Below are positions 1 to 10,779 of a stretch of 64,000 nt of DNA, one piece after another. Position 1 is the first letter of the stretch. Each line of letters opens with the position of its first letter. The DNA lies in NCBI GenBank assembly GCA_024449915.1, contig JAMZAV010000976.1:124001-188000 (forward strand). Direction: 5' to 3'. The position numbers and the translations under genes are program-made. The notes under the pieces are model-generated. The model was not told the DNA's origin. It did no database searches and saw only the letters and a list, made by a program, of their open reading frames with translations. The DNA is from Sweltsa coloradensis. Lineage: Eukaryota > Arthropoda > Insecta > Plecoptera > Chloroperlidae.

Positions 1-281
1 ATTCATAACCCTTTTTATTCCTTAGAGGAATTCCTTATTGCAAAAATTGAATTTAACTAACACATTTTGTGTCCCATCATCCTTATAGTCCATCACATAA
101 CATATGTTTGTTTATCTTATCTATTCTTATTAATTGTTCTCTTAAATATTTTACTGTATTACTATTTCTATTATAATTTTAATTACTGTGATAGTTATTC
201 AATCCCTCTCTCTCAGGAGAGGGTATATTTTTACTATGTAAGAATCTGTGAATAAAGAATGAAATGAAATGAAATGAAGCC
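1..281 (+). mobile_element. 3' end of a non-LTR retrotransposon with a short GAAAT tail
   Basis: The stretch aligns by eye over almost its whole length with 57,030-57,300: shared blocks include TTAGAGGAATT, CACATTTTGT, TCCATCACATAA and TCTGTGAATAAA. It ends in AATAAAG followed by GAAAT repeats, the usual 3' tail of a target-primed element. The sister copy has retrotransposon-like C-terminal coding sequence just upstream, so this is read as the 3' untranslated end of the same family, cut by the window edge. No intact frame is present. Confidence 0.6.
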
Positions 282-282
282 A

Positions 283-1060
283 TTGCCTTCTGTCCTCCCT
301 TAGTCGTTCTGCTGCTATTTCCTCCCAACACTAATCTCTCTCTCTTCAACATAATTTATTATTTGGTCTTCCCACTTTTCTCTTGGTGTACCAGGTCTTC
401 TTATGTTAATAGCTCCACTTTCAAATTCTGCTCTCAATGTTCTATTTTTGTTCATTCTTCTCATTTATCCATACCATCACATTCTTTCTATTCCTATTTT
501 GAACAAAACACTGTCAACTCCAACTCTCTTCCTTATTTCTTTACTCCTGATTTTTTTAAGCTTAGATACACGAGCTATACTCCTTTTGAATTTCATTTAA
601 TTCAGCTTGTATCTTATTTGATTACCTCGCACCCAAAGTCTTAGATACAGCACCATTAGTTAGAATTTGCAAATAAATAGTACACCTTGTACAGTAAAAG
701 CTTACACTTGATTGGGAAATCTTCATTCCACAAAAAACTTTCTTGCCAGCTGATAGAAGGTTTCGGCCATGGCTACGTTTTTGGAGATTTCTCTTTCCAG
801 TTTTGTTCTGTTTGTTTTTATGCTTCCTAGGTAGAAAGAAACTTGTCAACTTCTTGTAGTTCATGTACACCAAACTTTTTCTTCTTTCTACGTATCATGC
901 TGGCTCCTTCCTTGACTCTTTCCATTATAAGAGTTTTACTCTTGTCAATACTCATGTTCAATCCAAACTCCTCTATAGCTTATTTTTATTTAACAATTTT
1001 CAATTGCAGTTTTTCAATTGTCTCTGCCCATATTTAAGGTCATAAGCATAGCTCGATTTT
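283..1060 (-). mobile_element. Degenerate non-LTR retrotransposon, C-terminal part (copy A)
   Basis: The sequence matches 15,760-16,520 in the same orientation (shared blocks around GCCATTGCCTTCTG, TCGTTCTGCTGCTATTTCC and GTTTTACTCTTGTCAATACT). In copy B the minus strand encodes the reverse-transcriptase core and a basic/acidic C-terminal segment. Here the frame is broken by many stops and only pieces can be read. It directly abuts the 3' end of another retrotransposon at 281. Confidence 0.65.
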
Positions 1061-1660
1061 CGGAAAAGGTATTTGAATTTTTAATATAATTCCATTGAAA
1101 ATAAGATATGATTCCTCTGTCCATAGTTTTAGAAGGCTATGCTGTAAATTAATTAAGGACAAAGCTAGCTTATGCCTCTTCCTCATGAGAATATGGGATT
1201 CTGGGATAATTAGACCCAAGTTGTGAGTGTACACTTCAAATTCCGGTTTGAAAATACAGAATATACTTACAACATAAAGTATTATGTACGAATGACACTA
1301 TGTTTTGTGCCCAGGGATTTAATATAGATTGAATTGCCTTATATCCCACTAGTTTCTATGAATATTTATTATATATGAACTTGTAGGAAAAATGGGTACA
1401 CAGTGTAGTGTACATCCATTGTAGAATATTTTTAAGGTTATGTTTAGATATCCGTAATAAAATGTATTACAATATTGTATAGTAATATTTGATATGTTTG
1501 TTCATAGGATATTCATGTGTAGTGTGTACATTATATAAAGTTTTTGATTTGTTCATGTACATTTACTTTAACATTCACTGTAACCATTGTATACTCTGTA
1601 ATTGTTTTAAATATGTGTTCCATGAATTGTAATACTACTAAATTAGCTAATGTGCTATAA
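1061..1660. other. No gene seen; AT-rich 3'-UTR-like sequence
   Basis: No coding signal is visible. The last part (about 1,440-1,665), with AATAAAA next to a trinucleotide tract, resembles the 3' tail of a non-LTR element, but no partner copy was found in the window. Confidence 0.3.
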
Positions 1661-1665
1661 TAAAA

Positions 1666-1769
<104 letters not shown>

Positions 1770-1860
1770 GGTGTCATAATAGATCACAATTTCAAATGGA
1801 GTTTTCATATTGAGAAATTATGTAATCGGCTTAGATCAGCTTTGTATATAGCCTGGTTCA
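1770..1860 (+). pseudogene. Non-LTR reverse transcriptase fragment (post-catalytic region)
   Basis: The plus strand reads LGVIIDHNFKWSFHIEKL followed by CNRLRSALYIA. The pattern LGV-ID-L-W--HI------L--A is the conserved segment after the catalytic core of Jockey/CR1-group reverse transcriptases. Only about 30 residues survive between the (CTA)n tract and a tandem repeat array, so this is a relic. Confidence 0.7.
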
Positions 1861-1879
1861 AACATGTGGTTTAGCCGAA

Positions 1880-2660
1880 AGGGTGTTAAAAGCAAACTTA
1901 GAACGTGATCTTACTAACTTTGGTGTGCTAAAACCGAAAAACCATGTTGCCCAAACGTCCGATGGCTCTAACCCCCCCATTCCCCCCCCCAAAAAAAAAA
2001 TCAAAAGGTTGACAATTTTATTCATTTACTCGCACTTAGAACGCGATCTTACTAACTTTAGTGTGCTTAAACCGAAAATCCATGTTTCTCAGACGTCCGA
2101 TGTCTCTAACCCACCGCCCCCCCATTACTCCCCCCAAAATAAAAAATTGACACTTTCATTCCACTTGTATTTAGAACGCGATCTTAACTAACTTTGATGT
2201 TCTAAAACCGAAATCGATGTTGCCCAGACGTCCGATGGCTCAACCCCCCCCCCCCCCTTTACCGCCTCACCCCTCCAACAACAAAATTTTGACGACACAT
2301 TCATTTTTGTTCGTACTTAAATGCGATTTGACTAACTTTGGTGTGCTGAAACAAAAAAAACATGTTGCCCGGACATTCGAAGAATTAAGCCTCCCACTAC
2401 CCCCCCCCGCCCCCCTACCCCAACAAAAATTTTAAGTTTACAAACATTTGCAACTTTAAAGTTGATCACTAACTTCGGTGTGCTAAACCAAAAATCAATT
2501 TTTTTCCTCCTCGTTGCCTCCACCGCCTACACATCCCCGCAAAAAATTGCATGTCTAAATTTGCATGCAACTTTAAAAAAAACTGTTAACGTTATTTTCT
2601 TAACTTTAGTGAGTGTTTGCTTTTTAACTTAGTACATGATCTTATTGATTTCAGTGTGTT
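1880..2660. repeat. Diverged tandem array, unit about 140 bp
   Basis: The block TTAGAACG-GATCTTACTAACTTTGGTGTGCTAAAACCGAAA-CATGTTGCCCA recurs near 1,890, 2,036, 2,172, 2,318 and, weakly, 2,465 and 2,630. Each unit is followed by a pyrimidine-rich run of C. Units differ by many substitutions and length changes, so the array is old. The C-runs create meaningless proline-rich frames. Confidence 0.8.
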
Positions 2661-2729
2661 CAATATAAATAATTTACATTGGAAGTCTCGATACGCCTCC
2701 AAAATTTACCGATTACATCGTATGTATGT

Positions 2730-3920
2730 GGATTACATTATGTAATCCAAAGGCTCAAAGTGACACGAACCCCATCCGTTGCCATTTAGCCATTTTGTGC
2801 ATTACCCCACTACTAATGAAGTCTATGTTGTATGCAGAGAAATACACGAATTTGCCTTATGTTAGACATCACAGCCCCTGTGGCTTCATCGACATGTTGA
2901 GCTTGAATTTATTTGCTTGAATGGCATCATTGCCAGTTCATTGTCAATTCCTATAATGTCTTTGTAACAGATGATGATGTTTCCTGCGTCGCAAAAGAAA
3001 TTAATTACAAGTTGCTTAGAATGCGTTTCTTGGTGGAGAATACCGGTACAACCTAAGCCCACATGCCTAGGTGTCTAAACTCACCTTACGTTAACGCAAA
3101 CACTACATCTTGACACAGAGTTAATATTTTCTATCGACTCATTTTCTGAAATATAATCTCCTATACTAATAGGTGAATGAATGCATGTGTTGACTGATTT
3201 TGGAATGCACTCAATGCTCTTTCACTTATTTCAAGTGACCTGCGTTTAGAAGTTTTTAGTCATCTCATGCCTCCTATCTTTGACCATTGACATTATCGGG
3301 CTGACTGAACTGCTAGTGCATGATGGACCTTTCGTTGGGATCTCGTCGTGTCATTAATTTTTGTCTCCACTCGTTTTTTTTTGGCATAAGATACGTTTCA
3401 CAACCACAATCGTCACCCATTTGTTGACGGTACAAATAAATTAATAATATTTTTCATCTCGGTTTTGATTCTATTACAAAGATTTTTCTTATTCTTTGAA
3501 GAACTGAGTGTATCTTTCCACGCAAAATCCTGGGACAAATAATTGTTGAATCTTGCATCGTAAGTGCAACTTACTTACTAGCCATGCCATTGCATTGTCG
3601 CCATATTTATTATTTTATTGTTCTTCTGTACTTTGCGACGAAAGAAAAGTAAACATATCAGGTGGTTTCTTTGGAAACAACCACGCTGAGATGGATTTGC
3701 TAATTTCCGGATTGATTTCCATATAATTTGAGGTGGTATTTTGCTTTGTCTGCCATTAGGTCTATGAAACCACAGAGTCGTACGCTCATTACAGGCTGCA
3801 TTTTGGAATCATTTAATATTCTACTGCTCATACCGCACGTCTGAACTTCGATTAAACTTTCATTGGGATTAATTTGCCCAAAACATACAAGCTGCGTCAT
3901 CAAACTTCGATTACTCATTT
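2730..3920 (-). pseudogene. Broken N-terminal part of an uncharacterised, mobile-element-linked protein family
   Basis: The minus strand, read from 3,918 down, shows a Cys-containing N-terminal block (CFGQ, IEVQT, then MADKAKYHLKLY), then near 3,060-2,930 VGLGCTGILHQETHSKQL continuing LVINFFCDAGNIIICYKDII and GIDNELA, then near 2,860 KFVYFSAYNIDFI and near 2,810 MHKMAKWQRMG. From memory, this order (Cys/His block ending YH-K-Y, HQxTRSKxLV, F-x-FxADNID, TQMxxWQRG) matches a large unnamed protein family common in invertebrate genomes. Frames shift and stops interrupt between blocks, so it is dead. A later part of the same family is read at 18,740-17,820. Function unknown. Confidence 0.5.
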
Positions 3921-4179
3921 CTTTTTAGCTGTTTTGGCTTTACTACACGGCTCAGAGGCTGAAGTATTATCATTGTCAAAACAGCTTCTCACAATAGAAT
4001 ATGGAGGAACACGACGTTTAATCGAAAGCCAATTGATATGGATTTTGTTATGCTACACCGTAGGCCTTCAGAGTCGCCTAGCAGAGGAGTTACAGAAAGT
4101 GATATTGATAATTTTGCATCCCATTTTTAATTCGGAAGGAATGTTCTCATCCCAACCAAAATTGGTATGAGTTGTCAGG

Positions 4180-5690
4180 TACCTAAATAGCTTTGATTAT
4201 GATTATGATCTGATTATTATGACGTATTTAAAGTTCATTTCATGTTTCATGGCGGCTTGGAAACACCTTAAAAACGCCAAAATCGTGTTTTTTTCCCGAG
4301 GTACCTGAGTTTACAGCAACCTATAGCTGGCACTTAGGTAAAAGGTTTTGTGAATTAAAATCTTCTAGTAGACAACCTCATTACCCACTACTTTATTGTG
4401 TGAATTTGGTTGAAATAACAAATCCAATGACTATATTTTGAGTCTTCATCTAAAATTTTGCCGAATATATGAAATCCATGACAAAACCTTCAGTGAGCAT
4501 TTTAATGTGTGGGTTTTGATCAAGGTACATATACCAATTTGTATCTGCGATGTGAACTACGTGAGAAACCCCTATCGGCGAATAATATTATTACAAAACA
4601 TGATTGTTGTGCGCTTAAACGTAAGTAAACATATTTTTGACAACATGTTTGAAGGTTCATGGCCCTAAAGATTGAAATAATAACCTTTTTCTGCAATGAT
4701 TGACTTAAAACTTATCAAGTATGGCCTATTTACTAAATATTTACAACAATAAAACAATCATCAAACATTATTGTGCCAATAGAAAAACGTTTAATAAATT
4801 ATACTGAAAAAATACAAAGTTTGACCTTCATTGACCTCTGCTGACCACAAAATTAATTTTGAACAATTGAAATATTTTTTATTTAGAAGACCCTTAAATA
4901 ATCTTTGATTGCATACCATGCTTACTAAGTTTTAAAAGTACATTTTTTTAAATTAAATTTTATTACATTTTCATTTAGGGGATGATTAGACCCACTCACC
5001 ATATGGGGATTTTAGGGGATTCTTTATGGGTTATTAAGTGTTTTTTTTAAAAATCCAATGATACCGAATTCGCTTCTGTTGCAATTTGTCCTATAGGTTC
5101 GGCCTCAAATTTGCGGATAGTCCCCGGACTAGTAGCGGCGAGAGTCCGAGAGTAACTATCACCAACTAGTATTAAAAATTCTCCTACAAGAAGAGTTTTT
5201 AAGGAATTTTCGATTTTCCTTTTGCACCTTATTCGACTGAGTGTACGTTAACTGCTCAGCGAGTATTAACAGCCTATCTCATCAATGCTATGTTGTACAG
5301 TGTTAAATGTTAATAAAACGCCCTACGTATCAGCTATTCTTTGTGTTTCTTAATTTCAAACCAGTTTAACCAGTTAAGCTCAAAATTTTGGACTAACCAT
5401 ACTCTCAGACATTTAATTTGTGACAAAAATCAATTTTCAAATAATTTTTATCTTCAAAATTACGTTCACCAACTAGGATCCCCTAAACGTCTACAAATTC
5501 GACACATTTGCCCAAAGAAATGGGATTTAAGGGTTGAAGTTTTAAGTCAGTGTTGGGCAACATTGGTTTTCGAATTCAGCGTAAAATTACCTATAAGAAA
5601 AGTCATGTTGCCCGCTTTTAACACGAAATCGGCGCACTTTCAACGATTAACATTGAAGTCCCATACCGCGTGGAACTAGGCTAGTATTAA
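4180..5690. other. No gene or repeat recognised
   Basis: AT-rich sequence without a convincing coding frame, RNA gene or repeat related to others in the window. Confidence 0.4.
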
Positions 5691-5693
5691 AAC

Positions 5694-6464
5694 TCTAAAG
5701 CAATATGTCAAGGGGGGTGTTTTAAAAGTTGTCTATCACGCTCTTGTAGAGTCTATAATTAGGTATGGCTTACTAGCATGGAGTGCTACATCCGGTACAT
5801 ATGTGCAAGATATTGTTAACATTCAGAAACGTATTTTTAAGATCATGTATCCTCACAAGTATGACATAAATGGTAATGTAGGTTTAATGTTTGTAAATGA
5901 ACTACATGAATATATGATACTAACGAATAACTATTTTGACAAAGATTACTTAGCTGTGACGCATCATACATACGATACAAGAAATAGAGATAGATTTTTA
6001 ATACCGGCAACCAGATACAACACTTATGGAGATCAGGAAAGAAAAATTATTGTACCTAAATACTTAAATACCTTACCTGACAATTTAAAATCATTAAAAT
6101 CTATGAATGAGGTGAAGAGGAAAATAAAAGAATGGATTATAAAAAGGGAATGAATATTATTGTCTATGATTTGTCTTTGTTTTTGTTTTTGAAGTTATGT
6201 AATCTTTGGTGGGGTGGTTATATGGTAGTATAATGTTTCTTATATTGTATACTATTGTGTTACTCTTTAGTTTTAGAATGTTTTTCATTTTTTGTTATCT
6301 GAATTTATTGTATCACGACAAAATGAGAGTCAGAGATATTGTTTATATATGTTTTATTGTTAAAGAGACTCTGCAGACAAGCTACGTAAGTAGTTTTGCG
6401 GAGTCTGAAATTGTTGTATTTTGTATTTTTTCCAAATAAAGAACAATTCAAAAAAAAAAAAAAA
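5694..6464 (+). mobile_element. 5'-truncated non-LTR retrotransposon with C-terminal ORF end, 3' UTR and poly(A)
   Basis: From about 5,731 the plus strand is open to a TGA at 6,151-6,153. It reads VVYHALVESIIRYGLLAW, then VNIQKRIFKIMY and, later, YDTRNRDRFLIPATR. These are the recognisable thumb/C-terminal motifs of Jockey/CR1-group reverse transcriptases (ALVESIIRYG-L-W; Q-R--K-M; TR). A ~270-bp 3' UTR follows, with AATAAA near 6,436 and a run of about 18 A ending near 6,466. The ~140-codon frame is still open, so this insertion is relatively young. The rest of the polymerase is missing, as is usual for 5' truncation. Confidence 0.85.
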
Positions 6465-6466
6465 AA

Positions 6467-6740
6467 CAACAACAACAAACAACTACTACTACTACTACTA
6501 CTACTCCAACTACAACTACTGCTATTACTTCTACTACTGCTACTACTCCTACTTCTACTTCTACTAATCTATCTATCATCTTCTCATCGGAACGCTTTGT
6601 CCGTGAGTGGCAATGTAAATCCCGGCATCTGATGGCCATAAATAACGGTTTGATGGTGGTGCCTGATGATGAGAACGCGGAGTCGTGGATTTTTCCAGAC
6701 TGTATGATTGGAAAGGGGGACTACTACTACTACTACTAGC
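6467..6740. repeat. Imperfect CAA/CTA trinucleotide tract region
   Basis: A CAACAA run then impure ACT/CTA/CTT repeats (about 6,479-6,580) follow the poly(A) of the preceding retrotransposon; a second short CTA run lies at 6,720-6,737. The poly-Leu and poly-Val frames here are artefacts. Confidence 0.85.
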
Positions 6741-6759
6741 ATAAGTCATTGTTCTGGTT

Positions 6760-7001
6760 TCTGGTCCCTCCACGATTGGCTCTACTCTTCTAACTGTCGC
6801 CACTATGACACTTGCAAATAACAAAGGGAATAATACGCTACCTTGCCTTAGGCCAGAGTTAATACTGAACCAATCTGTGTTTCCAAAGTTAGTCTGTACA
6901 CTGCTGATGCACTGATTATACAAACTTTTAATATTTTTAGGCATGATTCACTCCATTTATTTTTAAGGCACTCTTAGACTTTTCTTTTTGGCAAAAGATC
7001 A
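6760..7001 (-). mobile_element. Non-LTR retrotransposon copy C, first segment
   Basis: The minus strand contains NSGLRQGSVLFPLLFA, the finger/palm motif of non-LTR reverse transcriptases, and matches 16,545-16,790. The copy continues after the foldback insertion at 8,398-8,500. The normally catalytic YxDD block is degraded here. Confidence 0.75.
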
Positions 7002-7008
7002 TATTATA

Positions 7009-8390
7009 ATCCTGTCAAATAAGATCGTATATTGACGTTTGGAGGAAAAAATTGCGATGTCGCTGAATTTTTGCAGAGACCTTCCTTATATAATACTTAT
7101 TAACATACTAAAACTCCCCTACAATCGGACTGGAGCTTCGGCCGCCATATTGGAAAATGGCGACCAAAAGGTGTTTGTTATCGAATATCTCCAAATTTGT
7201 TTGAGAAAGACAAAATATTTCAATTACAAAAATATTCTTCATTCAATTCCCTACAAAACAGGTGTCTTCTATAGTTTTGGTAGGGGCAAAGGTTACGTCA
7301 CAAAATCGTGGTTTATATGTTGCTCATTGGAGTACCAGCTTATTTCCAAATTTTTACGCCCAGCATCAAACAATGCCGGTAAATCCGCAAGAAATTGATT
7401 TAAATACAAAAAGGACTTTTGTACGGGGTTCATGAAAGCTTCTTTTAGTATTTAAAAAAATCAGGTCTGCGAAATTGAATTTTGCATTTACCCGGAATTT
7501 GGGTTTTTCCATTGTTGGCATTTCCTCAAAAATGCCCTTTTTGACTGTCCATTATGAAGCACTAAATAGAATTGTAGGAAAAATTCTTTCTATGCACATT
7601 GAAATGACATAAATAGTGAGCCGATTACAACTAAAGTTTAAATCCAATATGACAGCTAGTTCCTACTATTCACAATATGAATACTGTTTTCGTGCTGTTT
7701 TTACACTCTTTTTGTTACATAATTCACTTTGATGTTGTGGATATTAGGAATTAGCAGCCATATTGGATTTAAACTTTGGTTGTAATCGGATCATTATTTG
7801 AGTCATTTCAATGTGTGTAGGAAGAATTTTTCCTCCAATGCTATTTAGTGCTTAATAATGGACAGTCAAAAGGGGCATTTTTGAGGAAATGCCAACAATG
7901 GAAAAACCCAAATTCCGGGTAAATGCAAACTTCGATTTCGCAGACCTGATTTTTTAAATACTAATGGAAGCTTTCATGAACCCCGTACAAAAGTCCTTTT
8001 GTATTTAAATCGATTTCTTTCGGATTTACCAGGCATTGTTTGATGCTGGGCGTGAAAATTTGGAAATAAGCTGGTACTCCAATGAGCAACATATAAACCA
8101 CGACTTTGTGACGTAACCTTTGCCCCTACCAAAACTATAGAAGACACCCGTTTTGTAGGGAATTAAATGGGGAATATTTTTGCGATTGAGATATTTTGTC
8201 TATCTCAAACCAATTTTGAGATATTCGATAACAAACACCTTTTGGTCGCCATTTTCCAATATGGCGGTCGAAGCTCCATTCCGATTGTAGGGGAGTTTTA
8301 GTATGTTAATAAGTATTATATAAGGAAGGTCTCTTCAAAAATTCAGCGACATCGCAATTTTTTCCTCCAAAAATTCTTATTTGACAGGAT
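7009..8390. mobile_element. 1.38-kb near-perfect foldback element
   Basis: Left arm 7,009-7,664 and right arm 7,746-8,390 are inverted copies with few mismatches, separated by an 81-bp loop (7,665-7,745). The ends are ATCCTGTCAAATAAG and its inverse, flanked by the 7-bp direct repeat TATTATA (7,002-7,008 and 8,391-8,397). The related uninterrupted retrotransposon at 16,545-16,880 reads across this point without the insert, supporting transposition. No coding potential is visible; the 119-residue frame in the left arm has no counterpart in the right arm's mirrored sequence. A transcript through it would form a ~650-bp hairpin. Confidence 0.9.
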
Positions 8391-8397
8391 TATTATA

Positions 8398-8500
8398 TGC
8401 TTTTTCTAGATCGTGAAAAGCCATTCACACCGTTTGACCAGACTTCCACATATTCTCCATAATTTATCTCACTATCAAGACCAAATCAAAGGTTGATCTA
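8398..8500 (-). mobile_element. Non-LTR retrotransposon copy C, second segment
   Basis: TGCTTTTTCTAGATCG and the following ~90 bp match 16,791-16,880. With 6,760-7,001 it forms one copy split by the foldback element. Confidence 0.8.
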
Positions 8501-8712
8501 CCACTTCAAAAACAAAGAAAATAAACAATACACAATAAACACCAAAGAAGGGGGAAAATGTGTAAGAAGGTCTTATTAGAAAATTTAATAAAAGTCCTAA
8601 TTACTTATTTTTAGCTAGAATAAAGAAAAAGTGTTGTATAGGTTTATACATGGAATGACTTGACATTTGTGTCTTCAACAACATGTAAGCTCAAGTTTCG
8701 ACCAAGTATGTA

Positions 8713-9935
8713 AAAATGTACAAAGAATAAATAAAAATAAAAATTTTTATAATTGTTTCTTTATTGACCTAATTTTCATTTAAAAAAACAAAAGCCCCAT
8801 CAATAATAAAAATGCTCTGATTTATAATAGACTTTTTTTAGAACAAAAAAAATGTGTTGCCGATCTTTGTCTTTTAACACAATGAAATGTGTACTATTTC
8901 CTCCAGTAAAAAGTCTATGATTGTTACTTGAGTATTCAGTCATGCTGTTTGCATAACATGCCATGTATTGACGTATTACGTGTGTTGTTTCTCAATGTGA
9001 AAAAATATTGATTTGCTTGTTCCTAAGAATGCCTTTTTTGAATTAATAATAGAACACATTTTAAAAGTTTGTTTCTGATTTTAATGTCACCAAACAAAGT
9101 TTCATTTAAATATTTGATGTATCTTTAATCTTTCTTCGATTGTGTGTGTGTGTGTGTGAGTCGTGGCAGGTCAAAGTTCAGAGTTTCGAAGGTCCACATA
9201 ATATTTCATAAAGATCACAGTAGGTTTTTGTCACAACAAACCTTTTTTAGGGGTAGCGTAATTGAAGACTTTGCTACGCTTATAAAAAAGGCAAACTAAA
9301 AAGCTCATCCTTCAACGCGAAAGAAAAAAGCGTTAAAACTGACGGCAAAGTCGTAATAATAATCGAAAAATGTCGCAAAAGAACGATGTACATGACAAGT
9401 ATTTCTCGATTGTACCCATAAACGTAGCAGGTCTAAGTTGAAAAGTCTCCTCAAACATTTATCTAGAACGGATGTCTTTTTGCCAGTAGACCGCAAACAA
9501 AACAGACATAATATAAACATTTAAAAAACACGCAGGGTGGTAAAATTTAAGTCTTCTCTAGGCTCATCCAAAAGTGCACTTGCAATACGGAAGCTAAGAT
9601 TCATATTGGCATACCAGTGTTGTTACATAATTCATTGTCGGACATTGCAAGGATGTCCGTCTCTTTTTTATCATTGCTTGGATGCTATTGTAATTATTGT
9701 ATTGTAGTGGCGTTGTTATTATTGAGATGCCACTCATCTAACTGTTATTATATCATTTATCGAGGTTATATTAGAGTTGAGTATCTGGTCTACAATACAC
9801 GGATGCGACACTTAAATACACATTGGATATTGCCATATAAATGATGCGATATCTTAAAGGATGTTTGTAATTATTTTACTGTACCAGATTGCGAAAGGAT
9901 ATGCTACACAATCCAGGCCGTATTCCTGTAACGAG
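8713..9935. repeat. Segmental duplication, copy 1 (5' flank of the secreted-protein gene)
   Basis: Three collinear blocks match 19,893-22,140: 8,713-9,117 with 19,893-20,390; 9,348-9,560 with 21,525-21,770; and 9,561-9,935 with 21,771-22,140. Block three includes a long run of identity around GGACATTGCAAGGATGTCCG. Similarity ends just before the TATA box of the adjacent gene. The two copies differ by point changes, by an inserted ~85-bp repeat in copy 2, and by the 51-bp satellite in copy 2. Confidence 0.85.
9120..9566 (-). mobile_element. Old Helitron-like element remnants shared by both duplication copies
   Basis: Body motifs of the Helitron-like family (TTCGATTGT, GTGGCAGGTC, TTCGAAGGT) occur twice, and a terminal TCTAGGCTCATCCAA lies at the right end. 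A separate hairpin-type end, GCTCATCCTTCAACGCG followed by AAAGCGTT, lies at 9,302-9,332. The right-hand part recurs at 21,540-21,775, so that insertion predates the segmental duplication. Confidence 0.6.
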
Positions 9936-9943
9936 AGACTCTG

Positions 9944-9950
9944 TATATAA
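9944..9950 (+). promoter_or_regulatory. TATA box of the secreted-protein gene
   Basis: TATATAA followed by GAGC lies 87 bp upstream of the initiator ATG at 10,037, a normal distance for a TATA box plus a short 5' UTR. A CA-rich tract (9,966-9,989) lies where transcription should start. The duplicated flank at 21,771-22,140 lacks this motif. Confidence 0.6.
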
Positions 9951-10036
9951 GAGCATCAGGTTAACCCCACCACACACACAAACACACACTGGTAAAACCG
10001 AGGTGCACGTTTGAACACACACTACGAGTCGAAGAT

Positions 10037-10108
10037 ATGGCAACATTGGGAAGACGTCTGTGTTCTGTTGGACTCATTCTCTGCTGTTTTATTGTCGCCA
10101 TTGAAGGG
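10037..10108 (+). CDS. Secreted DUF1091/MD-2-like protein, exon 1 (signal peptide)
   Basis: First of four exons (10,037-10,108; 10,438-10,593; 14,912-15,067; 15,311-15,472) giving a 181-residue protein. The exon encodes MATLGRR, then a hydrophobic stretch (LCSVGLILCCFIVAI) and EG: a classic signal peptide ending almost at the intron. The donor is GGG|GTGAGT. All introns are phase 0 and the joined frame has no stop. The mature protein has six cysteines and two N-glycosylation sites (NVT, NIT), so it is probably extracellular. Spacing of D-x-C-K, then P-K-x-C, then a G-x-F-x-V-x-I-x-V-x-D strand resembles DUF1091 and MD-2-related lipid-recognition proteins of insects. That family call is from memory and uncertain; the gene structure itself is firm. 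Confidence 0.85.
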
Positions 10109-10437
10109 GTGAGTCTCAAATTATGAATCTTGTCTGAAGGATTTACAAACTCATATAAATTAAAATAACTAGGAAACGCTTATGTTGTTGAAAGACGAGA
10201 GATCGAGTTATGTGTCATTCTGCAATGTACGTGATTGTTGTTTTTAGTTTAAATCAAAGGGAATTTCATTTAACTCTCAATAGGGAACTATCATTCATTC
10301 AAGAACTCAAATATGTTAACAATAAGGACAAAAAAATAATACAATTGTTTTTATATGTATCTATGTATCTAAAACCATTAAAATAACATTGGCAGTAACG
10401 TATTCGTTGCTTGAGCGTCTAATATTTTGTCTAACAG

Positions 10438-10593
10438 TCGAAGTGGCGCGCAGTTGCGAAGGCAATCCGACACTGTAAAGGACCTAAACTTGCCGCAGAT
10501 TACAAAATTACGAAGATCTCCTACAGCAACAGAGATGAATTCTTTCACGTCGACGGTTTCGTTGTGTTCTCCAAATTTGTGAACGTAACTAGG
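10438..10593 (+). CDS. Secreted DUF1091/MD-2-like protein, exon 2
   Basis: The acceptor is TTTTGTCTAACAG|TCG and the donor AGG|GTAATG. The 52 codons run SKWRAVAKAIRHCKG, then KITKISYSNRDEFFHVDGFV, ending SKFVNVTR. The exon has one cysteine and an N-V-T glycosylation site. Alternating hydrophobic residues suggest the first beta strands. The following intron is 4.3 kb and filled with repeats. Confidence 0.85.
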
Positions 10594-10779
10594 GTAATGT
10601 TAAAAGATTATTTAATTATTATTACTTTTTTTGTGTTGTTTTAGCGAAGTATATTCGCGCCTCAGGGATCTATAAACCCTGTTAAAAATACGTTGGTAAC
10701 GTGTTTAACATATATTGTTGGAAGTTTTCCTGTGTTTAAACATGTGATTGAGAAAGATGTTTGAAATTATTCGAAATCT

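Noticed and set aside
7039..7398. 119-residue frame in the foldback left arm
   Set aside because: The mirrored right arm does not keep it open, and the sequence is non-coding inverted repeat.
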